A DNA stretch of 64,000 bases, taken from Streptococcus mitis (GTDB taxonomy: Bacteria; Bacillota; Bacilli; Lactobacillales; Streptococcaceae). The translations under genes were made by a program, and so were the position numbers. The stretch lies in NCBI RefSeq assembly GCF_000722685.1, contig NZ_JPFV01000008.1:149258-213257 (forward strand), given 5' to 3'. The notes under the pieces were generated by a model. The model worked only from the letters and a program-made list of their open reading frames with translations. It made no database searches and was not told the origin of the DNA. Below, one piece after another: positions 8,267 through 17,487 of the stretch (its first letter is position 1; each line of letters begins with the position of its first letter).

Positions 8267-8944
8267 ATGCACAAGATTTTATTAGTAGAAGATGATCAGG
8301 TCATTCGTCAACAGGTCGGGAAAATGCTCTCTGAATGGGGATTTGAAGTGGTTCTGGTAGAAGACTTTATGGAAGTTTTGAGTCTTTTTGTCCAGTCGGA
8401 GCCTCATCTGGTCCTTATGGATATTGGCTTGCCCTTATTTAATGGCTATCACTGGTGTCAGGAGATTCGCAAGATTTCCAAGGTACCTATTATGTTTCTG
8501 TCTTCGAGAGACCAGGCTATGGATATCGTTATGGCAATCAATATGGGGGCGGATGACTTTGTGACCAAGCCTTTTGATCAGCAGGTTCTTTTAGCCAAGG
8601 TTCAGGGCTTGTTGCGTCGTTCCTATGAGTTTGGGCGTGACGAGAGTTTACTGGAATATGCTGGTGTTATCCTCAATACTAAATCCATGGATTTACATTA
8701 TCAAGGGCAAGTCTTGAATTTGACCAAGAATGAGTTTCAGATTTTACGCGTTTTGTTTGAGCATGCGGGCAATATCGTAGCGCGTGACGACCTCATGCGA
8801 GAACTTTGGAACAGTGACTTTTTCATTGATGATAATACCCTCTCTGTCAATGTAGCTCGTTTGCGTAAAAAATTGGAAGAGCAGGGCTTGGTAGGATTTA
8901 TCGAGACCAAGAAAGGGATAGGGTATGGATTAAAGCATGCTTGA
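8267..8944 (+). CDS. OmpR-family response regulator (pneumococcal TCS01-like)
   Basis: A 225-residue regulator. The receiver domain (1-118) has acidic residues EDD at 8-10, phospho-acceptor Asp in LMDIGLP, the SS pair in FLSSRD and Lys in TKPFD. The winged-helix DNA-binding domain follows (about 130-222, with LTKNEFQILRVL and DDNTLSVNVARLRKKL). It overlaps the histidine kinase by 8 bases, so the two are translationally coupled. AAAGGAGAATC precedes the ATG. By order and sequence it matches the RR01 position of S. pneumoniae (from memory). Confidence 0.92.
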   Translation: MHKILLVEDDQVIRQQVGKMLSEWGFEVVLVEDFMEVLSLFVQSEPHLVLMDIGLPLFNGYHWCQEIRKISKVPIMFLSSRDQAMDIVMAINMGADDFVTKPFDQQVLLAKVQGLLRRSYEFGRDESLLEYAGVILNTKSMDLHYQGQVLNLTKNEFQILRVLFEHAGNIVARDDLMRELWNSDFFIDDNTLSVNVARLRKKLEEQGLVGFIETKKGIGYGLKHA

Positions 8945-9911
8945 TTGGAAACAATTTTTTCTAGCCTATCTGCGCTCCCGTAGTCGTCTGTTTGTTTATC
9001 TGCTTTCTTTGACGTTTCTGGTTTTGCTCTTTCAGTTTTTATTTGCAAGTTTAGGAACTTACTTTCTCTACTTTTTTCTCTTGTGTTGCTTTGTAACCAT
9101 CTTATTTTTCACTTGGGACATATTGGTGGAAATGCAGGTCTATCGTCAGGAAATTCTCTATGGGGAGAGGGAAGCTCAGTCTCCTTTGGAAAGAGCCTTG
9201 GCTGAAAAATTAGAAGCGCGGGAGATGGAACTCTATCAGCAGAGGTCTGACGCAGAAAGAAAACTGACGGATTTGCTGGATTACTATACCTTGTGGGTCC
9301 ATCAGATAAAGACCCCCATTGCAGCCAATCAACTCTTAGTTGCAGAAGTGGTCGACCGTCAACTGAAGCAGCAATTAGAACAGGAAATTTTCAAGATTGA
9401 TTCCTATACCAATCTAGTCTTACAGTATCTACGTTTAGAAAGTTTTCATGATGATTTAGTCTTAAAGCAGGTTCAAATTGAGGACTTGGTCAAGGAAATA
9501 ATTCGGAAATATGCTCTTTTCTTTATTCAAAAAGGATTAAATGTCAATCTACATGACCTTGATAAAGAAATCGTGACGGATAAGAAGTGGTTGCTAGTAG
9601 TTATTGAGCAAATCATCTCAAATAGTCTCAAGTACACCAAGGAAGGTGGTCTGGAGATTTATATGGAAGGCCAGGAACTCTGTATCAAGGATACGGGAAT
9701 CGGGATAAAAAACAGTGATGTCCTCCGAGTCTTTGAACGTGGTTTCTCAGGATATAATGGACGCCTAACTCAGCAGTCATCTGGACTTGGACTTTACCTA
9801 TCTAAGAAAATTTCTGAAGAACTGGGGCACCAGATTCGTATCGAGTCTGAGGTCGGAAAAGGAACGATAGTGCGGATTCAGTTTGCTCAAGTGAACTTAG
9901 TCCTTGAGTGA
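8937..9911 (+). CDS. Sensor histidine kinase, intramembrane-sensing (BceS-like)
   Basis: A 324-residue kinase with two closely spaced membrane helices (about residues 17-35 and 40-60) and almost no extracellular loop, the mark of intramembrane-sensing BceS-type kinases. The H-box is HQIKTPIAAN, followed by the N-box EQIISNSLKY, G1 DTGIGI and G2 GLGLYL. BceS kinases usually work with a BceAB-type transporter that detoxifies antimicrobial peptides; none is adjacent here, so the partner must lie elsewhere. A weak hairpin with CTCTTTTT follows the stop. Confidence 0.9.
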   Translation: MLDWKQFFLAYLRSRSRLFVYLLSLTFLVLLFQFLFASLGTYFLYFFLLCCFVTILFFTWDILVEMQVYRQEILYGEREAQSPLERALAEKLEAREMELYQQRSDAERKLTDLLDYYTLWVHQIKTPIAANQLLVAEVVDRQLKQQLEQEIFKIDSYTNLVLQYLRLESFHDDLVLKQVQIEDLVKEIIRKYALFFIQKGLNVNLHDLDKEIVTDKKWLLVVIEQIISNSLKYTKEGGLEIYMEGQELCIKDTGIGIKNSDVLRVFERGFSGYNGRLTQQSSGLGLYLSKKISEELGHQIRIESEVGKGTIVRIQFAQVNLVLE

Positions 9912-10359
9912 GAAGAGACAATGAGTTTTTACCCAATCTCTTTTTGCTATATTTCAGGATATTTGAAGACTGTTTTTTACAAAACCAATAATAGAGTTTT
10001 TAATACGGAATATAGTATAAATACTGGTTCAAAGTGAAGTTTTGTATGCTTTATACTTTTGTTGAGTATAAAATCTATAAACTAAGGGTGAATTACAAAA
10101 ATTAATTTGAGATGAAGTGAATTGTAGACTTGGGAAATGTCTCCTATTCGATTTCAGAATGAATCGTTGATACAGGATTAAAAGAACTGCAGCTTTCTTT
10201 TTATTTTGAATGAGATAGGTGTATATAGATTTGTGTAACTGGTGTAGAACTGTTTCCAAAGAATTATTGAATGTATCGAATACACACATTCTATTGATTT
10301 TGAACCAGTTTTTAATTTCTAAATGTTGTAATAGTTTTATCAAGTAAAAGGAGACTGCC

Positions 10360-10505
10360 ATGATTGGAGACAATATAAAATTCTTACGAAAATCACATAA
10401 TCTGATATAACCAGAATTTTCACGGATTGTGGGTGTGTCACGAAATAGCCTAAATCGTTAGAAAAACTGAAAAAGCTTACTTTCAATAGAAGTATTGGAA
10501 ATATT
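10360..10505 (+). pseudogene. Decayed XRE-family (Cro/CI-type) regulator, three in-frame stops
   Basis: AAGGAG precedes ATG 10360. The frame reads MIGDNIKFLRKSHNLI, stop, PEFSRIVGVSRNSLNR, stop, KN, stop, then KSLLSIEVLEIF. Restoring Gln, Tyr and Gly at the three stops gives a standard HTH_3 domain start. The stops are TAA, TAG and TGA, each one base from the expected codon. Similarity ends near 10505, where radical-SAM coding in another frame takes over, which suggests an internal deletion. The gap 9912-10359 upstream holds no gene I can support. Confidence 0.6.
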
Positions 10506-10727
10506 CATTTTACATCTATCAAAGAAACATGGGATAGACCTATATTTTACAAAATAGCAAATTATATTTTGAATGATAGTAAAAACTGCAGTACTTGTGT
10601 GATTTACAATTATTGCACTCAATGTCCGAGTATCGCACTATCTGAAATAAGGAATAGTAGAGATTGTTCTGCGATATGTAAAAAAAACGCATTAGCAAGG
10701 AGTATCGTATATGCTACCATATCTTAA
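10449..10727 (+). pseudogene. 3' remnant of a radical-SAM/SPASM peptide-maturase gene
   Basis: A frame open from 10449 to TAA 10725-10727 encodes a peptide recognisable from about 10491: GNIHFTSIKETWDRPIF, then a cysteine-rich tail with C-x2-C, YCTQC, and DCSAIC spacing ending KKNALAR. This is the pattern of the SPASM/twitch iron-sulphur domain at the C-terminus of radical-SAM enzymes that modify ribosomal peptides (seven cysteines-rich tail, GN and W anchors). The CxxxCxxC catalytic core is missing. The stop overlaps the exporter start by 17 bases, which is the coupling expected for an intact maturase-exporter pair. The core deletion appears fused to the XRE fragment. Confidence 0.6.
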
Positions 10728-12222
10728 AACTATTAGATGGTATCTCTTCTTTAATTTTCTTTTTGGTGTAGTATCGAATATCTGCACAGCTTTGTTACCG
10801 TATTTCACGCAGGCATTAATCAAAGGGGATTATCAAGTAGCTCTATATGGTTACTCTATGTCAGTGGCAGGCTATTTGAGTTGTAACTATATCCAAATGA
10901 TACTTGATTGGAAGCAGGGGATTATCTTTTCGACTACTTTGAAAAATGAGTGGTTTCGTTCACTTCTGGGACTCAGTCACCACGATTTCAAGCAGAAAAC
11001 AGTAGCAGAGTATATTTCCTATCAATCTAATGACCTAGATTCGTTGGAAAAGGATTACCTTCCTCCATTGATGAGTTTTATCAAACAAATTTTACGTATC
11101 ATCATTTACGCTTTCATTATTAGCAGAACAATTAATCCTATTGTATCACTGATTTTAATCTTTTCCACTGGAATTAGTATTCAAATTCCTAAAATCGTTG
11201 GGAAGTTGACCGCTAATCGTAGACAGGTTTACTTGAAAAAACAAGGAGATTACTATCGAACTTTGGAGGATTTGCTCATGGGACATCATTTGGTAAATAA
11301 ACTAACTATGTCGCATTTTTTGAATCAACAAAAGAGTTCTCTAAAGAATTTGCAGGATAAGTATTTTAAGTATGGTTTGACAAAAATTACAGGCATCTTA
11401 TTGACAGGTGTTTCTTTTGAATTCATTAGTCTTGTTCTGTTTATTTATTTAGCCTACTCTCTATCTCACCAGCAACTCGGTATTCCTGAGGTGGTGGCGA
11501 GTTTCGGATATATTAATGCTTTTTCTGAACCAATACAGGAAATCCTTTATGATTTACAAATGTTAGAGTCCGTAAAGCCTGTAATCAAGAGTTTTCAAAA
11601 CATTGTTGGGAGACCCGTTTCAGTTCAAGCACCTCAACATTCTTTTGATACGATTACTTTGAAAAACATTTCCAAACAACTGGGAGAATCAAAATTGATA
11701 ATTACTTCCGCTACGATTCAAAAAGGGGATAAAATTGCGCTTATTGGTAAGAATGGGTCTGGAAAAAGTAGTCTTCTCAACATTTTAAATGGAACAGATG
11801 AAGATTTTGAAGGACAAATTGTGCTAGATGGGCTTGTTTTGGACCATCTTTGGGGAAGATTCGGTATGATTCTGCAACAAGAACATACATTTATTTCGAG
11901 CTATGAAAATAATGTAACGCTATTCAATAGTTTCAATGAAAAATTCAGAGAAGAAGATTTTGAAAAAATTCCACCACAATCCCTGTCAGGTGGTCAGCAA
12001 CAACGAATGTATTTAAATCGTGAGAAAAATCGTAAAAATCCATTGCTTATACTAGACGAACCTTTCTCTGCCTTGGATACTAATCAGTTTAAAATGGAAT
12101 TGGAAAGAGTTCTGGAATTACCAAGTGCCGTCATTGTTACTTTACATCGCCAAAACGAATTATTAAGTAAGTTTGACCAAGTTTGGGAAATTAAGAATGG
12201 AGAACTTGTAATTTTGAAATAG
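10711..12222 (+). CDS. ABC exporter half-transporter (membrane domain plus NBD), short form
   Basis: A 503-residue protein with about five to six membrane helices (residues 1-290) and a C-terminal ATPase: Walker A GKNGSGKSS (about 346), signature LSGGQQQR (about 426), Walker B LLILDEP, and H-loop TLHRQ. Exporters of this type are usually 570-600 residues; the gap from Walker A to the signature is about 80 residues rather than about 100, so the helical subdomain is shortened. There is no peptidase domain. The upstream SPASM remnant suggests it once exported a modified peptide. AAGGAG lies 8 bases before the ATG. The frame is intact, though its operon is decayed. Confidence 0.82.
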   Translation: MLPYLKTIRWYLFFNFLFGVVSNICTALLPYFTQALIKGDYQVALYGYSMSVAGYLSCNYIQMILDWKQGIIFSTTLKNEWFRSLLGLSHHDFKQKTVAEYISYQSNDLDSLEKDYLPPLMSFIKQILRIIIYAFIISRTINPIVSLILIFSTGISIQIPKIVGKLTANRRQVYLKKQGDYYRTLEDLLMGHHLVNKLTMSHFLNQQKSSLKNLQDKYFKYGLTKITGILLTGVSFEFISLVLFIYLAYSLSHQQLGIPEVVASFGYINAFSEPIQEILYDLQMLESVKPVIKSFQNIVGRPVSVQAPQHSFDTITLKNISKQLGESKLIITSATIQKGDKIALIGKNGSGKSSLLNILNGTDEDFEGQIVLDGLVLDHLWGRFGMILQQEHTFISSYENNVTLFNSFNEKFREEDFEKIPPQSLSGGQQQRMYLNREKNRKNPLLILDEPFSALDTNQFKMELERVLELPSAVIVTLHRQNELLSKFDQVWEIKNGELVILK

Positions 12223-12320
12223 CTAAATTATAAAGAATAAAACGCATAGTATCAAGGTTCAGAGTGAACTGCACCCCAAAAGTTAGACAGAAAAAATCTA
12301 ACTTTTGGGGTGTTTTTATT

Positions 12321-12857
12321 ATGAAATTAACTTATGATGATAAAGTTCAGATCTATGAACTTAAAAAACAAGGATATAGCATAGAGAAGCTTTCAAATAA
12401 ATTTGGGATAAACAATTCTAATATTAGGTACATGATTAAATTGATTGATCGTTACGGAATAGAGTTCGTCAAAAAAGGAAAAAATCGTTACTATTCTCCT
12501 GATTTAAAGCAAGAAATGATTCATAAAGTCTTACATGAAGGCTGGACTAAAGATAGAGTTTCTCTTGAATACGGCCTCCCAAGTCGTACGATACTTCTTA
12601 ATTGGCTAGCACAATACAAGAAAAACGGGTATACTATTGTTGAGAAAACAAGAGGGAGACCAACTAAAATGGGACGTAAACGGAAGAAAACTTGGGATGA
12701 AATGACAGAACTAGAGCGACTCCAAGAGGAGAATGAACGCTTACGTACTGAGGTAGCTTACTTAAAAAAGTTAAAAGAGCTGGAAGACAGGGACGAAGCT
12801 ATACAGCGAGAAAGGCAGAGACAATTAGAGAAATGGCTTCAGGAGGATTTCGACTAG
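12321..12857 (+). CDS. IS3-family transposase subunit OrfA (helix-turn-helix)
   Basis: A 178-residue protein from ATG 12321. It has two helix-turn-helix regions (residues 1-50 and about 65-100, the second around [18 protein letters not shown]), a basic linker and a C-terminal leucine-zipper coil ([20 protein letters not shown]). It recognises the IS ends and dimerises. A longer frame opens at GTG 12264 but would lie across the left inverted repeat, so ATG 12321 is preferred. It overlaps orfB, which lies in the -1 frame. Confidence 0.9.
   Translation: MKLTYDDKVQIYELKKQGYSIEKLSNKFGINNSNIRYMIKLIDRYGIEFVKKGKNRYYSPDLKQEMIHKVLHEGWTKDRVSLEYGLPSRTILLNWLAQYKKNGYTIVEKTRGRPTKMGRKRKKTWDEMTELERLQEENERLRTEVAYLKKLKELEDRDEAIQRERQRQLEKWLQEDFD
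12764..12770 (+). promoter_or_regulatory. Programmed -1 frameshift site (A_AAA_AAG) for OrfAB
   Basis: The heptamer AAAAAAG lies in the orfA frame as A_AAA_AAG. The -1 frame is open from here through orfB with no stop, so slippage gives an OrfAB fusion transposase, as in other IS3 elements. Confidence 0.75.
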
Positions 12858-13672
12858 ATTTACTTCTTGAAGTGGCTCGTTTACCTCGCTCAACTTACTA
12901 TTATCAGTTGAAGGAACTAGATGGGCTTGACAAAGATAAAGATCTTAAAGCTGAAATTCAAGCTATTTTTACTGAGCACAAAGGAAATTATGGCTATCGC
13001 CGAATAACTCTTGAATTGAGGAATCGTGGTCATATAGTAAACCATAAGAAGGTCCAACGTCTGATGAAAATCCTTGGTTTAAGTGCTCGAATTCGCCGTA
13101 AACGAAAGTATTCTTCCTACCAAGGAGAGATTGGCAAGAAAGCAGAGAATCTCATTCAACGCCAGTTTGAAGGATCGAGACCAATGGAAAAGTGTTATAC
13201 GGATGTGACAGAGTTTGCCATTCCAAATAGCACGCAGAAATTGTATTTATCGCCTGTTTTAGATGGCTTTAACAGCGAAATTATTGCTTTTAATCTTTCT
13301 TGTTCTCCTAATTTAGAACAAGTAAAAACGATGTTGGAACAGGCCTTCACAGAGAAACACTACGAGAATACGATTCTCCATAGTGACCAAGGTTGGCAAT
13401 ACCAACACGATTCTTATCATCGGTTCCTAGAGAGTAAGGGAATTCAAGCATCCATGTCACGTAAGGGCAACAGCCCAGACAACGGTATGATGGAATCTTT
13501 CTTTGGCATTTTAAAATCCGAAATGTTTTATGGCCATGAGAAAAACTTTAAATCACTTAATCAATTGGAACAAGCCATTATAGACTATATCGATTACTAC
13601 AACAACAAACGAATTAAGGTAAAACTAAAAGGACTTAGTCCTGTCCAATACAGAACTAAATCCTTTCAATAA
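12833..13672 (+). CDS. IS3-family transposase subunit OrfB (DDE integrase core)
   Basis: A 279-residue protein with an HTH_21 region ([14 protein letters not shown]) and the rve integrase core. The DDE triad is visible as Asp in CYTDVTEF, Asp in [10 protein letters not shown], and Glu in [14 protein letters not shown]. It most likely acts as the C-terminal part of an OrfAB fusion made by -1 frameshifting; an ATG at 12833 would allow separate synthesis. The protein is full length with no disrupted motif, so the element may still move. Confidence 0.93.
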   Translation: MASGGFRLDLLLEVARLPRSTYYYQLKELDGLDKDKDLKAEIQAIFTEHKGNYGYRRITLELRNRGHIVNHKKVQRLMKILGLSARIRRKRKYSSYQGEIGKKAENLIQRQFEGSRPMEKCYTDVTEFAIPNSTQKLYLSPVLDGFNSEIIAFNLSCSPNLEQVKTMLEQAFTEKHYENTILHSDQGWQYQHDSYHRFLESKGIQASMSRKGNSPDNGMMESFFGILKSEMFYGHEKNFKSLNQLEQAIIDYIDYYNNKRIKVKLKGLSPVQYRTKSFQ

Positions 13673-13802
13673 TTATTTGTCCAACTTTTTGGGATCAGTA
13701 CAGAGATACCGGTTTTTCTTTTTCTAATAAGGAATCTAAAATTTCTTGCTTCATCTATCTATTCAATTGATAGATTTCGTCAGAGAAAGACTGTAAAATT
13801 TT

Positions 13803-13811
13803 TGATATAAT
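13803..13811 (+). promoter_or_regulatory. Extended -10 promoter for the DUF389 gene
   Basis: TGATATAAT forms a TGnTATAAT extended -10 element about 140 bases upstream of the DUF389 start. No good -35 is visible. The rest of the 13703-13952 gap shows no gene. Confidence 0.5.
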
Positions 13812-13952
13812 GTTAAGGATGGACTGACGGATACTTAGAGGATAATTTTCAAAAGAATTACAGGTGAGAAGAAAAATATGTAAGATTGGACAGAAGTCTC
13901 TCTACCATCATCCATGCAGAAACAAGATTATATGAAATAAAAGGAGTAACCA

Positions 13953-15002
13953 ATGTCCGGAAATTATTCAACACGTGAATTCCGCGAGAAACTATATGAT
14001 GACCTTCATGTTCGTTTAAGAGATACAGTGATTTTGATGTGTGCGATTTTTATTGCCTCTATAGGTCTAAATATGAATTCAACAGCTGTCATTATTGGAG
14101 CCATGCTGATTTCCCCTCTTATGACACCGATTGTTGGACTGGGATTCGGTTTAGCTATTTTTGATACGCGTTTAATCAAGCAATCTCTAGAGGTTTTATT
14201 TACTCAAGTATTGGTCAGTTTGCTTGTCTCTACTCTATATTTCTGGATTTCTCCCTTATCCTATGCAAGTAGCGAGTTGATTGCACGAACCTCTCCAACC
14301 ATTTGGGATGTTCTCATTGCTATTGCTGGTGGGATAGCAGGTTTCATTGGTTCAAGGAAAAAAGAAGCAAACAATATCGTGCCAGGAGTAGCCATTGCAA
14401 CAGCTCTGATGCCACCTATCTGCACTGCAGGTTATGGTTTAGCTAATGGAAATGTACGATTTTTATTTGGGGCTCTTTATCTTTTCTTGATCAACTGTGT
14501 CTTTATCATGCTAATCAACATTGTTGGAACAAGAATTATGATGAGAAAATCTCCCTTAAGTTCATTTAAAGAGCTAAACATTAAAATGAGAATTGGGTTG
14601 ATCTCCTTGATTGTATTATTGGTTCTTCCAGCCAGCTATTCAGCAGTCACTTTGACGATGGATCAAGCGCGAAAAGAAGGAATCAAACAGTTTGTAGGAA
14701 AAGAGTTCGCCAATCATACGGTCATTAATCAAGTCTACAAGTCAAGGAACAATGAATTAGTCTTGACGGTTGTTGGAGATCCGATTTCAGAAGAAGAATT
14801 AGAAACGCTCCACCAAAAACAAGCCTCTTACGGTATTCAATCTGTTCAATTGAAAGTCAATCAAGTTCATAATTCGACAAAATTAGACAGTGAGACGGCC
14901 AAGGAATTTTATGAAACCATTAACAAGTATATCGATCAAAAACTCTCTGAAAAGGATTCACAAAAAGATCTCGTAAAAGAAAATGAAGCAGACAAGGATT
15001 GA
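13953..15002 (+). CDS. DUF389 family membrane protein
   Basis: A 349-residue protein with about six membrane helices in residues 25-240 and the DUF389 signature MNSTAVIIGAMLISPLMTPI, followed by a second conserved VPGVAIATALMPPICTAGYG. A soluble C-terminal domain (about 240-349) ends in a charged tail rich in Lys, Asp and Glu. The family is widespread, and the molecular role is unknown. AAAGGAGTAACC precedes the ATG. It is monocistronic, ending before a BOX element and a shared terminator. Confidence 0.85.
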   Translation: MSGNYSTREFREKLYDDLHVRLRDTVILMCAIFIASIGLNMNSTAVIIGAMLISPLMTPIVGLGFGLAIFDTRLIKQSLEVLFTQVLVSLLVSTLYFWISPLSYASSELIARTSPTIWDVLIAIAGGIAGFIGSRKKEANNIVPGVAIATALMPPICTAGYGLANGNVRFLFGALYLFLINCVFIMLINIVGTRIMMRKSPLSSFKELNIKMRIGLISLIVLLVLPASYSAVTLTMDQARKEGIKQFVGKEFANHTVINQVYKSRNNELVLTVVGDPISEEELETLHQKQASYGIQSVQLKVNQVHNSTKLDSETAKEFYETINKYIDQKLSEKDSQKDLVKENEADKD

Positions 15003-15080
15003 GGATATTGACCTTATCTAACTCATGAAAGCAAATCTTGTGTGGTGGTTTGGTCAATCACTACTAGCTCGGGTTAAATA

Positions 15081-15186
15081 ATACTCTTCGAAAATCTCTT
15101 CAAACCACGTCAGCGTCGCCTTACCGTACTCAAGTACAGCTTGCGGCTAGCTTCCTAGTTTGCTTTTTGATTTTCATTGAGTATAA
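15081..15186 (+). repeat. BOX element, boxA-boxC type (no boxB)
   Basis: It runs from ATACTCTTCGAAAATC to GATTTTCATTGAGTAT. It includes the boxA core complementary to the standard BOX-PCR primer region (GTCAGCGTCGCCTTACCGTA) and the boxC core (GCGGCTAGCTTCCTAGTTTG). The middle boxB unit present in the other two copies in this window is absent. Confidence 0.9.
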
Positions 15187-15192
15187 AATATA

Positions 15193-15224
15193 AAAAGCAA
15201 CAGCTGTTTCAGTTGTTGCTTTTT
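15193..15224. terminator. Bidirectional terminator between DUF389 gene and thrS
   Basis: AAAAGCAACAGCTG (15193-15206) pairs with CAGTTGTTGCTTTT (15210-15223), a 14-bp stem with one G-U pair and a TTT loop. T-rich tracts follow on both strands. Confidence 0.88.
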
Positions 15225-15245
15225 AGCTAGCTAGGATTTTATCTC

Positions 15246-17189
15246 TTATTTCTCAACTCGTGATTTGTTGGCGATATCAGCAAGGATAGCTTGAACAAAG
15301 TCATCTACTGAGACAGTTTGTGTTTCTTTTTGTCCATAGCGGCGAACGTTGACTGTTCCGTCTTCCATCTCCTTGTCCCCAACGATCAATTGGTAAGGAA
15401 TCTTGCTTGTTTGTGAAGCACGGATTTTGAACTGCATTTTTTCATTGCGCTCATCTACATCTGCACGGACACCGCGGTCACGGAGTTTCTTCGCTACTTC
15501 CCATGCGTAGTCCACATGTTTCTCGTTAGAAACTGGGATGAGGGTTACTTGGTGTGGTGCAAGCCATGTTGGGAATGCTCCCTTGTAGTTTTCAATTAAG
15601 ATAGCTGTGAAGCGTTCCATAGTTGAGATAACTCCACGGTGAATCATGACTGGACGGTGTTCCTCACCATCAGCTCCGATGTATTTGAGGTCGAAGCGTT
15701 CTGGAAGCAAGAAGTCAAGCTGGATAGTAGAAAGGGTTTCTTCTTTACCAAGGGCAGTCTTAACTTGAATATCCAATTTTGGTCCGTAGAAGGCTGCTTC
15801 CCCTTCGGCTTCAAAGTAGTCCACGCCCATTTCATCAAGGGCTGCACGAAGCATAGTTTGGGCATTTTCCCACATCTCATCGTTATCAAAGTACTTGTGA
15901 GTATCTTGAGGGTCACGAAGAGAGAGACGGAAGCGGTATTCAGTCAAGTTGAAGTCTTCATAAACATCGATAATCAACTGAAGGGCACGTTGGAATTCTT
16001 CTTGGATTTGTTCTGGCGTAACGAAGAGGTGACCGTCGTTGAGTGACATTTCACGCACACGTTGAAGACCAGTGAGGGCACCAGATTTTTCGTAACGGTG
16101 CATCATACCGATTTCAGCGATACGGATTGGCAATTCGCGGTAAGAGTGAACATGGTGTTTGAAGACTTGGATGTGGTGTGGGCAGTTCATTGGACGAAGG
16201 ACAAATTCTTCCCCATCACCCATGTCCATAGTTGGGAACATGTCTTCTTGGTAATGATCCCAGTGACCAGAAGTCTTGTAAAGCTCAACAGATGCAAGTG
16301 GTGGAGTGTAGACGTGTTGGTAGCCAGAAGCTAGCTCTTTGTCTACGATGTAGCGTTCCAACTCACGACGAATAGTCGCACCGTTTGGCAACCAGAATGG
16401 AAGCCCTTGCCCAACTTCTTGAGAAATCATGAAGAGGTCAAGCTCTTTACCAAGTTTACGGTGATCACGTTCCTTAGCTTCTTCACGCATTTGAAGGTAG
16501 TTCTTCAAGTCTTTCTTGTCAAACCAAGCTGTACCATAGATACGTTGCATCATAGCGTTGTCGCTATTTCCACGCCAGTAAGCACCTGCTACATGGAGAA
16601 GGTGGAAGATTTGGATGCGGCCTGTTGATGGGACGTGAGGGCCACGGCAAAGGTCTACATATTCACCCTGACGATAGATAGTCAAACCACCTTCGTCTTC
16701 AGAGTGTTCTTCAATCAATTCCAACTTGTAAGGGTCGTTTTTGAAGATTTCACGTGCCTCGTCTTTAGTCACTTCTTCACGGATTGATGGGAAGTTTTCT
16801 TTAACGATTTTTTGCATTTCTTCTTCGATACGAGGAAGGTCTTCGTTGGAGATTTGACCAGCTGTGTTATCAGTATCGTAGTAGAAACCGTCTTCGATAG
16901 CTGGACCAACTCCCAAGTGAATGTCTGGGAAAAGGCGACGAGCTGCTTGGGCGAACAAGTGGGCAGCTGAGTGACGCAAGATTGGAAGGGCATCTTCGTG
17001 ATCAGGTGTCACGATTTCGATGCTTCCATCTTCAGTGATAGCACGAGTAGTGTCGATGAGTTTGCCGTTAAATTTACCAGCAAGAGCTTTTTTAGCTAGA
17101 GAATTGCTGATAGATTGGGCAATTTCAAAAGTTGTAACGCCAGATTCGAATTCACGAATAGCGCCATCTGGGAAAGTAATGTTAATCAT
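15246..17189 (-). CDS. thrS: Threonyl-tRNA synthetase
   Basis: A 647-residue class II synthetase. Domains in order are TGS (1-62), the editing/SAD domain with [10 protein letters not shown] (HxxxH zinc-type motif), the catalytic core (about 240-530) with motif 2 around [17 protein letters not shown] and motif 3 ([14 protein letters not shown]), and the C-terminal anticodon-binding domain. The frame extends upstream to 17321, but the ATG at 17189 starts MINITFPDG and has AGGAG at 6-base spacing. Expression is controlled by the T-box leader upstream. The gene is essential. Confidence 0.97.
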   Translation of the reverse strand: MINITFPDGAIREFESGVTTFEIAQSISNSLAKKALAGKFNGKLIDTTRAITEDGSIEIVTPDHEDALPILRHSAAHLFAQAARRLFPDIHLGVGPAIEDGFYYDTDNTAGQISNEDLPRIEEEMQKIVKENFPSIREEVTKDEAREIFKNDPYKLELIEEHSEDEGGLTIYRQGEYVDLCRGPHVPSTGRIQIFHLLHVAGAYWRGNSDNAMMQRIYGTAWFDKKDLKNYLQMREEAKERDHRKLGKELDLFMISQEVGQGLPFWLPNGATIRRELERYIVDKELASGYQHVYTPPLASVELYKTSGHWDHYQEDMFPTMDMGDGEEFVLRPMNCPHHIQVFKHHVHSYRELPIRIAEIGMMHRYEKSGALTGLQRVREMSLNDGHLFVTPEQIQEEFQRALQLIIDVYEDFNLTEYRFRLSLRDPQDTHKYFDNDEMWENAQTMLRAALDEMGVDYFEAEGEAAFYGPKLDIQVKTALGKEETLSTIQLDFLLPERFDLKYIGADGEEHRPVMIHRGVISTMERFTAILIENYKGAFPTWLAPHQVTLIPVSNEKHVDYAWEVAKKLRDRGVRADVDERNEKMQFKIRASQTSKIPYQLIVGDKEMEDGTVNVRRYGQKETQTVSVDDFVQAILADIANKSRVEK

Positions 17190-17269
17190 GATGTTCTCCT
17201 TACTTATATTATTGACGAATGTGTTAACCCTATTCTGAAAACAGGGACAGAGGATTGTGAAAGCTAGAA

Positions 17270-17482
17270 AAACAAAAAGCGACATCCTCGAAAGGACGTC
17301 GCAACGTGGTTCCACCTTCATTTATGTTCCTCAAAAAAGAGGGACACCTCTGATTGGCTCTAACGTGGCCACCGTTTTATGTTTTCATAAAAAACTCACG
17401 AGTAGTATCAGTTTAGGCTTCCTATGCGTTTCCAGCAACCACGCACTCTCTAGTAGAAAGGGACTAAGTGACTTGTCTCTAT
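17270..17482 (-). ncRNA. T-box riboswitch leader of thrS
   Basis: Reading the minus strand from about 17482, the leader ends with the T-box core GGTGGAACCACG (complement of 17305-17316) followed by a terminator, GCGACGTCCT / AGGATGTCGC, and a T-run (17270-17302). Uncharged tRNA-Thr should stabilise the antiterminator that uses the T-box. Stem I lies at about 17380-17480; I could not fix the specifier codon with certainty, but ACU/ACC triplets occur in the expected part. Confidence 0.88.
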
Positions 17483-17487
17483 GGATT

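Larger units (their letters stand above)
12265..13702 (+). mobile_element. IS3-family (IS150-group) insertion sequence, complete
   Basis: The element is 1438 bp. Its imperfect terminal inverted repeats begin TGAACTGCACCCCAAAA (left) and, on the opposite strand, TGTACTGATCCCAAAA (right), continuing through GTTAGACA/GTTGGACA. It is flanked by a 3-bp direct repeat GAG (12262-12264 and 13703-13705), the usual target duplication size for this group. It carries orfA and orfB with an A6G frameshift site, so it appears intact. The insertion lies between the exporter gene and the DUF389 gene. Confidence 0.9.

Noticed and set aside
10045..10080. Possible BOX fragment (TTGAGTATAAAAT) near 10.06 kb
   Set aside because: Only about a dozen bases resemble a BOX end and the boxA and boxC cores are absent.
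10029..10373. 114-codon minus-strand open frame
   Set aside because: It starts on the complement of the XRE remnant start, lacks a ribosome site and shows no family features; it is a chance frame in AT-rich decayed DNA.
15639..16046. Long plus-strand frames opposite thrS
   Set aside because: They mirror the codon periodicity of thrS and have no start signals; antisense shadows.
17190..17321. N-terminal extension of thrS
   Set aside because: It runs into the T-box terminator region and lacks a ribosome site; ATG 17189 has AGGAG at correct spacing and the family N-terminus.
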